Positions 31,617-36,211 of a stretch of DNA of 36,211 bases are shown piece by piece. The DNA is from Planctomycetota bacterium. Lineage in GTDB: Bacteria > Planctomycetota > J058. The notes under the pieces are model-generated. The model did not search any database, had not been told where the DNA came from, and was given only the letters and a program-made list of their open reading frames with translations. Both the position numbers and the translations under genes were made by a program. Position 1 is the stretch's first letter; every line of letters starts with the position of its first letter. The DNA is taken from assembly GCA_003695705.1 (NCBI GenBank), contig RFHU01000079.1, positions 1-36,211 on the forward strand, given 5' to 3'.

Positions 31617-32873
31617 CTAGAAGCGTTTCTTGAGGTCTCCGGGGGGAGCCTTGGGATTGGGCGAGGGGTTCTTCGGGCCCGGGTCCTGGCTTCCGGAGGC
31701 GGACGAATCTCGTGGGTCATTGGCCGCAGCCGGGACGTAGCGGGCCGGCGGGGGGAGCGCCTTTTGCGAGAGGGCGAGGACGGACATCGCGGTTCCGTAG
31801 TTGGCCGAGCGCGAAAAGACGCGGTCGTTCCAGGTGCCGTCCTCCGCGCGCACCTGGAACAAGATCCGGCGGAGCATCAGCCGATAGACGGGGCGCTCGT
31901 AGGCGGGCAGGAGCTCGATGGCCTGCGCGGCGTAGTAGTGGGCGTAGAAGTAGTAGTAGGGGGCGACCCCGAAGGGGCGGGCGTGGGTCCCCGTCTTGGC
32001 CCGGCGGCGTTCGAGCCACTCCCAGTGGGCGAAGAAGGCGTCGACGGCGCCGCGCACGCGGTCGACGCTCCCTCGCCCGGCGAGGAAGAGGGTGGACTCG
32101 GCGATGAGCATTCGGCCCACCGAGCCGGGAACGGGTTCGGGGCGGGCGGCGGTGCCCGCGTAGACGTAGCCGCCGGCGGGCGTGCGGGCCCTCTCCAGCG
32201 CGAGCAGCCCTGCGGCGACGACTTCCTCGCTCACGGGGTAGCCCTGAGCGCGTGCCTGGAAGAGGGCCTGCAGGGAGGAGCCCGTCATGAAGGGGGAAGG
32301 CGGTCCGGGGCGGCCGAAGCCGTTGCGGCGCGCGTAATTCCAGCCGCCAGCCTCGGGAATGGCCGTGTCCTCGAGGCCGTGCACGAAGAAGGCGATGGCC
32401 TCGCGCGCATCGGCGGCCAGGGCGTCGGGGAGGGCGTCCGCACGCTCGAGGGCGAGCAGGAAGGAGAGGCCGTAGGCGTAGCCCCAGCCGCGGACGTCGT
32501 AGGTCGCCTCGATGCGCTCGAACTGCATCAGCGGGTGCTTGCGGGCCGAGGCGACAAAGCGGGCGGCGCGAGCGAGAGCCTGTTGGCGGGCAGGATCCTC
32601 TGCGTAGCCCGGCGCGAGGAGGAGCGCGAGGCCGACGATGGAGGTTCCTCCCACGCGGTAGCCGATGGGGATCTCGCCGCCCACCCGGTAGACGCCTTCG
32701 TAGGGCCACTCGGCCCGGTCCTTGCCTTCCTGCATGGCCAGCAGGCGCTCGATTCCCTTGCGCACGGCCGCGGCGACTTCGGGGTCGAGCGGCGCGGCCC
32801 GCGCGGTCGCGGGCGGCAGGAGGGCCCAGAGGACGAGAGAACCGGCGAATGCGCTCGGCGCGCGACGAAGCAT
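31617..32873 (-). CDS. Secreted terpenoid-cyclase/prenyltransferase-repeat protein
   Basis: ATG 32873 has AGGAGG 6 bases upstream and opens a signal peptide (MLRRAPSAFAGSLVLW ... ATARA). The mature protein is an alpha/alpha barrel of paired helices with repeat signatures of the squalene-cyclase/prenyltransferase fold: GIERLLAMQ, GGTSIVGLALLL, GGWNYARR, TGSSLQALFQAR, and a QW-like DGTWNDRVF (about 365-373) followed by YGTAMSVLALS. No DxDD cyclase motif or metal-site motif of prenyltransferases is seen, so catalysis is doubtful. Exported barrels of this kind are common in Planctomycetota; their role is unknown. The C-terminal 35 residues are Pro/Asp/Asn/Lys-rich. Confidence 0.8.
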   Translation of the reverse strand: MLRRAPSAFAGSLVLWALLPPATARAAPLDPEVAAAVRKGIERLLAMQEGKDRAEWPYEGVYRVGGEIPIGYRVGGTSIVGLALLLAPGYAEDPARQQALARAARFVASARKHPLMQFERIEATYDVRGWGYAYGLSFLLALERADALPDALAADAREAIAFFVHGLEDTAIPEAGGWNYARRNGFGRPGPPSPFMTGSSLQALFQARAQGYPVSEEVVAAGLLALERARTPAGGYVYAGTAARPEPVPGSVGRMLIAESTLFLAGRGSVDRVRGAVDAFFAHWEWLERRRAKTGTHARPFGVAPYYYFYAHYYAAQAIELLPAYERPVYRLMLRRILFQVRAEDGTWNDRVFSRSANYGTAMSVLALSQKALPPPARYVPAAANDPRDSSASGSQDPGPKNPSPNPKAPPGDLKKRF

Positions 32874-32895
32874 GGAGACCTCCTGAGGGAGGAGC

Positions 32896-32919
32896 ATTGT
32901 AGGGGCGCTCCGGGAGCGC
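32896..32919 (-). promoter_or_regulatory. -10 element and palindromic operator candidate for the cyclase-repeat gene
   Basis: On the minus strand TACAAT (32901-32896) is a good -10, 22 bases before the start codon. No -35 match lies at the proper spacing. Instead a near-perfect palindrome GCGCTCC-G-GGAGCGC (32905-32919) occupies the region just upstream, as expected for an activator or repressor site. Confidence 0.38.
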
Positions 32920-33399
32920 GGGGGCGGGCTCCGTCGAATCGCCCTGGCCTCCGGAGTCGGGGCCTTCCCAGCGCGATGGGGGCGCCCGTCGACGGCCACC
33001 CCCCTGCGACGGCCCGGACGGGCGAAGAGGGGACCGAAGGCATCCCCCCTGCGCCCGCTTCGCCGCGCCCGGCGGGGATCTGCGAAGGGCTGCGAGGGGT
33101 CCGGTTCTACGGAAGTCTTTGTACGACAGGCGCCCCGGGCGGGAGGCGCGACAGAAGTGCTAGGGCGGGTAGGAACTACGACGATCGCGCGACCTCCTCC
33201 GAAGGGCAGGAACTCCGCAATGTCTTTGACCGCAATGGATTGCTCTTCCCCGCGTCCCCGTGCTCGCGCCGTGGGGCCTCCGGGGGAGGGCGGATCCGTG
33301 CCTCCGCAAGGGGTGGCCAAGAAGAAATTCGAAAAACCTCTTAGAAAGTCTTCCCCACCTTCTCCACGGTGTTGGTGGTGAGCGGCCAAGGGCTTCCCG
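32920..33399. other. Gene-free stretch before the structured-RNA region
   Basis: No supported gene on either strand; the open frames have random GC-rich composition and no ribosome site. A locally AT-richer patch at 33313-33370 stands out and could hold a promoter for the downstream RNA region, but I found no convincing -35/-10 pair. Confidence 0.45.
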
Positions 33400-34930
33400 G
33401 CCGGTGTGGAAGAACGGGGCTCGACGCTCCACAGCCTGCGAGGCGCAGGCCGGCGAAAGGGGCTGGAGTCGGGGGGGAGCGGTGAGTATTCTCTCCCCCG
33501 TCAGGCGCGGAACGGTTCCCGCCGACAAGCCGAAACGGCGACGACGAGGCCCTCCGGGAGGAGTTCTTCAAAGTACGGCCCGAAGGGGTTGCTCAGCGCG
33601 CGGAGACGCGTTGCGGGTGGTCCCGGCGAACCAATGAGCCAGGGTCGGCGGAGCTCCGAAGCCTCGAGGTCGTCGAGGAGGCAAGAAACCCCATGAGCGG
33701 CGGTGGATCTCCACGGAGAACCACCAGCTTCCAGGTACTTCAAAGCTCTGGAGGCCAGGGCGGTCGCGCGGCGACGCGCGAGCGTTGAAAGGTCAGGAGA
33801 AGAAGGAGTCGTCGCCGAGAGGCGGCGCGGTCCGGCCTCGAAGGGGGCCGGGTACTGCCGACGAGGTCGACCCAGTGCCTTCGCGGTGCTGGCGAGGTCT
33901 CACCCGGTCGCGGGGGGTGCCGCTCCCCACGACCAACGGGTCAACGTCTGTGGACGAGGGCTCGTCCCTGGGTCGCGAGGCTCAGGAGGGTCGGAGGCTC
34001 CGAGGCTTGGAAGTGTTGTCGCTGGAGGGGCAGAAACCCAGGTGAGCATCGGCCGCCCGGTCTGGGGCAACCCAGGCGGGGCGTGAACGGATCTGCGAGG
34101 GGATCAAGACTTCGAAGCTGGTGAAGCTTGCGGTAGGGGACGAGTCCGCCGCACGCGATGCCAGGGCGACCGGGAGGTAGGTGCGAACCTGCCGAAAGGG
34201 ACCCCATAGTCTTCGGGGGAGACCAAGGCTGCTGCCCGCAAAGGCGGAGGTCGGTCGAAACCGGAGGCGACAAGCTCGCGAGCGACGCGTCTGCGCACGC
34301 AGGTGGACAACAGCAAGGGAGTAGGGAAGGCCGAGAGGTGCTTCCGATCCTCGCAGGGGGAAAGCTCAGAAGGGAGACAGTCCAGGAACGGTTGCGGCAC
34401 GAAACAAGGCCGTGGAACACGATCTCGCGGAAACCGCTGAAAGGGTGAGAAATCCTAAGAGCGGAACCCCGGTCGGGCTGGGCAATCCCGACCCTCGCAG
34501 TGGGCGCTTGATCGTGGATGCCGTTGAAGGGCGTCGAAACTCCAGGAGAAGTCGGTTTCCCAGCCTCAACCGGCTGGGCAGTCGGGAATAGGCGGTGAAG
34601 ACTCTGTAGGGGGGTCGAGACCCAGAGCAGAATGAACCCGTGACGTTTCGACGCGGGGGACCGGCAGTCAGGGAATGCCTCGGACGCGAACAGGTCCGTT
34701 GATGCGCGTAACCGGCCCGGAAAGCGCGCTACCGAGCTGCCAACAAAGCTGCATAGGGCCTACCAACCCCAAGAGAGGGTGCCGGTCGACGGCGACGTCG
34801 GACGACTAGCCGTCCGATCCCGACCGCAAGACTCTGAAGGAGAACCGGCGGGGCCACGGGCCTGACACTTGTAGACGGGCGGGGAAACCCGCCCGTCTGC
34901 ATGTACGTACGGCTCCTCGGAGGAGTCCGG
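33400..34930 (+). ncRNA. Candidate very large structured RNA (possible group II intron remnant)
   Basis: No protein family is seen in any frame over 1.5 kb, while the + strand holds perfect hairpins throughout. Examples: 33434-33450 (7 bp, loop AGG); 33471-33499 (9 bp); 33662-33678 (6 bp); 33702-33725 (5+4 bp around a 2-base internal loop); 33765-33780 (6 bp, GCGA loop); 33832-33851 (8 bp, GAAG loop); 34176-34193 (7 bp, GCGA loop); 34252-34263 (4 bp, CGAA loop); 34798-34817 (7 bp) inside an outer pair 34784-34788/34821-34825; and 34870-34901 (14 bp, GAAA loop); 34913-34925 (5 bp). GNRA loops read only on the + strand. The sequence CCTAAG (34456-34461) recalls half of an 11-base tetraloop receptor. 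GTACGTACGG near 34905 recalls the 3' half of group II domain V, but the AGC triad is absent and no reverse transcriptase is present. Ends are approximate. Confidence 0.45.
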
Positions 34931-34974
34931 GAGCGCGCCGAGGGCGTGGGAAGGTTGCTCCCCCCGCTTCCTCG

Positions 34975-35058
34975 GGCCTCCGCTCCGGCGCCCCGACCGG
35001 GCCCGGGAGCCCTCGCGCGGCGGGACCCCGCCCCGGGAGGCTCGCGGCGCCGGAGGCC
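34975..35058. terminator. Long imperfect inverted repeat after the glycosyltransferase gene
   Basis: Left arm 34975-34992 pairs with GGCGCCGGAGGCC (35046-35058), with a five-base bulge in the left arm. The enclosed sequence is GC-rich and can fold further. It lies 37 bases beyond the minus-strand stop at 35095 and probably ends that transcript and anything entering from the + side. Confidence 0.4.
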
Positions 35059-35094
35059 TGCGGGGATCCGAGGGCTGCCCGGTGGGGCGGGGAC

Positions 35095-35877
35095 TCAGCG
35101 AACGGTCGGGTACCAGCGGGCGAGCCGCTCGGCCGGGACGCCGAGTCGGTAGAGGAGGGGAAACACGTTGTGGGCCAGGGCGGTCCGTAGGGGGCGTCGC
35201 TGGTAGCGGCGCGCCGAGACTTCGACGCAGACGGGGAGGAGGACGAGCGTTCCCTGGCGCCGAAGCCGGCGAGCGAACTCGAGGTCCTCGAAGAGCGGCT
35301 GGTCGGGATACCCTCCGACCGCGCGAAAGGCGGCGCGACGCACGAAGAGGGACTGGTCTCCGTAGGGCAGTCGGGTTCGACGGGAGCGGAGGTCGGCCAG
35401 GCCGAGCAGAGGAGCGAACCAGGGCCGCGGGCCGTCGGGAACGGTGCGAACGCGGAAGGCTCCGCCGACGACCTTGGGGTCTTCGAGGGCCTCTCGGATC
35501 CAGCGCGAAGCGTCGACCGGCAAGCGGACGTCTGCGTGCAGGAAGAGGAGGACGTCGCCGCGGGCGGCCGCTGCCCCGGCGTTGAGCTGGGGTCCTCGGC
35601 CGCGACGCGCCCGGAGCACCCGGACGCCGGGGCGTCCTTGGGCGAGGGACACGGTGCCATCGCGGCTTCCGCCATCGACGACGAGGACTTCGAGGATTCC
35701 GGAGTGCTCGGCGAGGGCGTCGAGTTGGGCGGGGAGGCGCGCTTCCTCGTCGAGGACGGGAACGACGACCGAGAGGAAGGCGGCCGCCTCGACCGGGCGC
35801 CGCGCGCTGTGCCCTTCGGAGGGCGAAGAGGCCTCCCCGGGGGCGGGCCGCTGCGAGGTCCGCGCAGCCCCCGTCAA
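35095..35877 (-). CDS. Family 2 glycosyltransferase, TIGR04283 type
   Basis: A GT-A fold enzyme of 260 residues. Residues 35-50 (LSVVVPVLDEEARLP) start the nucleotide-sugar domain. EVLVVDGGSRDGT is the second strand, GRGPQLNAGAAAARGD the substrate loop and LLFLHADVRLP the DxD-equivalent with HAD. YGDQSLFVRRAAFRAVGGYP and FEDLEFARRLRR follow, then SARRYQRRPLRTALAHN. This set matches the TIGR04283 subfamily (rSAM/selenodomain-associated transferase 2) closely. Donor and acceptor are unknown. The start is TTG 35877-35875, overlapping the upstream stop as TTGA; no other start precedes the conserved core. The N-terminal 30 residues are a polar leader. Confidence 0.88.
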   Translation of the reverse strand: MTGAARTSQRPAPGEASSPSEGHSARRPVEAAAFLSVVVPVLDEEARLPAQLDALAEHSGILEVLVVDGGSRDGTVSLAQGRPGVRVLRARRGRGPQLNAGAAAARGDVLLFLHADVRLPVDASRWIREALEDPKVVGGAFRVRTVPDGPRPWFAPLLGLADLRSRRTRLPYGDQSLFVRRAAFRAVGGYPDQPLFEDLEFARRLRRQGTLVLLPVCVEVSARRYQRRPLRTALAHNVFPLLYRLGVPAERLARWYPTVR

Positions 35878-36211
35878 CCGGCTGGCTCCCGCGGGCGCCC
35901 GAGCACGCGGCGCTTGAGGCGCCGGAGGCGCTCGGGAACCAGCGCGCCGAGGGCAGCCCGCCCCAGCCCCGGGCTCCCCCCAAGCAGGCGGCCGAGGGCC
36001 GCGCCCACCTCGGCGCCGAGTTGTCCTGGGGTCATCGCGGGGAGTTCCACGGCAACGGTCTGCTCGCTGACGAGGTCTTCGAGGGCACCCCGGGCTCGTG
36101 TGCGCAGGCCGTCGGAGCGGACCTCGATGACCATGCGGGCCACCAAGGGGAGTTCCTCCCGGGGTGCCGGCGGGGCGGTCTCTTCGCGGTCGCCCGGCGA
36201 GGGGACCGGAA
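35874..36211 (-). CDS. Partial protein of unknown function, 5' end beyond the window
   Basis: The frame is open from the window edge to TGA 35876-35874. The visible part starts with a Pro/Glu-rich linker and continues with a beta strand pair (LPLVARMVIEVRSDG, LRTRARGAL). Helical sequence follows (AEVGAALGRLLGGS), then a basic C-terminus (PERLRRLKRRVLGRPREP). A TTG at 36146 has GGGAGG at good spacing, so a complete 90-residue gene is also possible. The strand before that TTG reads as part of the same fold, which favours a longer protein. Not recognised. Translationally coupled to the glycosyltransferase gene. Confidence 0.6.
   Translation of the reverse strand, partial: PVPSPGDREETAPPAPREELPLVARMVIEVRSDGLRTRARGALEDLVSEQTVAVELPAMTPGQLGAEVGAALGRLLGGSPGLGRAALGALVPERLRRLKRRVLGRPREPAG

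Noticed and set aside
33703..34086. Open frame of 127 codons on the + strand inside the RNA-like region
   Set aside because: Arg/Gly-rich random composition, no ribosome site, no family, and perfect hairpins run through it.
34865..34930. Group II intron domain V
   Set aside because: GTACGTACGG fits the 3' half, but no matching 5' strand with the AGC triad exists and the adjacent helix is 14 bp without the two-base bulge. Kept only as a hypothesis for the region.
34915..34932. RNase P RNA-like GGAGGAGTCCGGG
   Set aside because: Lacks the GAAAGTCCGGGC core and the distant P4 partner; explained by a local hairpin.

Overview
The window is very GC-rich, tightly packed bacterial DNA with GTG, TTG and one probable CTG start codon and many overlapping stop/start junctions. 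Gene content points to a Planctomycetota-like organism, by inference. Supporting features are a cofactor-independent phosphoglycerate mutase with the RDGWG N-terminus, an FHA/zinc-ribbon Ser/Thr kinase, secreted cyclase-repeat proteins, an N-anchored coiled-coil protein with a C-terminal beta domain, EboA, and multidomain membrane proteins with zinc ribbons. I see no tRNA, rRNA, CRISPR array or insertion sequence.

Layout. 1-1139 (-): a partial protein whose acidic tail is built from a 93-bp tandem DNA repeat. 1306-3021 (+): a secreted protein with an HxxxD(x5)H metal-site motif. 3273-7851 (+): an operon of a catalytically dead rhomboid-like membrane protein, a histidine kinase with a TPR-like sensor region, and an OmpR-type response regulator. 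16615-7897 (-): a long chain of genes, read in order as a small membrane protein, two metallo-beta-lactamase-fold hydrolases, PilT, a GmhB-like phosphatase, a methyltransferase-like protein, a lipoprotein, phosphoglycerate mutase and the FHA kinase. Most junctions overlap or are shorter than 25 bp. 16658-19245 (+): aspartate-semialdehyde dehydrogenase, coupled to a second rhomboid-like protein that carries two zinc ribbons.

19325-25983 (-): a GH57-like secreted hydrolase, a Ser/Thr-rich lipoprotein, an eboA-eboB pair and a HIT protein. 26027-28054 (+): a fusion of a ZIP-type metal transporter with an SO_0444/ArsP-type permease and a cysteine-rich tail. 28471-29665 (+): an envelope coiled-coil protein and a small membrane protein behind a good sigma70-type promoter. 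29751-31525 (+): a UbiB/ABC1 kinase coupled to a small coiled-coil protein. 31617-32873 (-): a secreted cyclase-repeat protein.

From about 33400 to 34930 there is no credible protein gene. The + strand instead holds a dense series of perfect hairpins, several capped by GNRA loops, including a 14-bp helix closed by GAAA. This is the best candidate for something undescribed: a very large structured RNA, or the remains of a group II-type intron. The window closes with a TIGR04283-type glycosyltransferase and a partial unknown gene, both on the minus strand.
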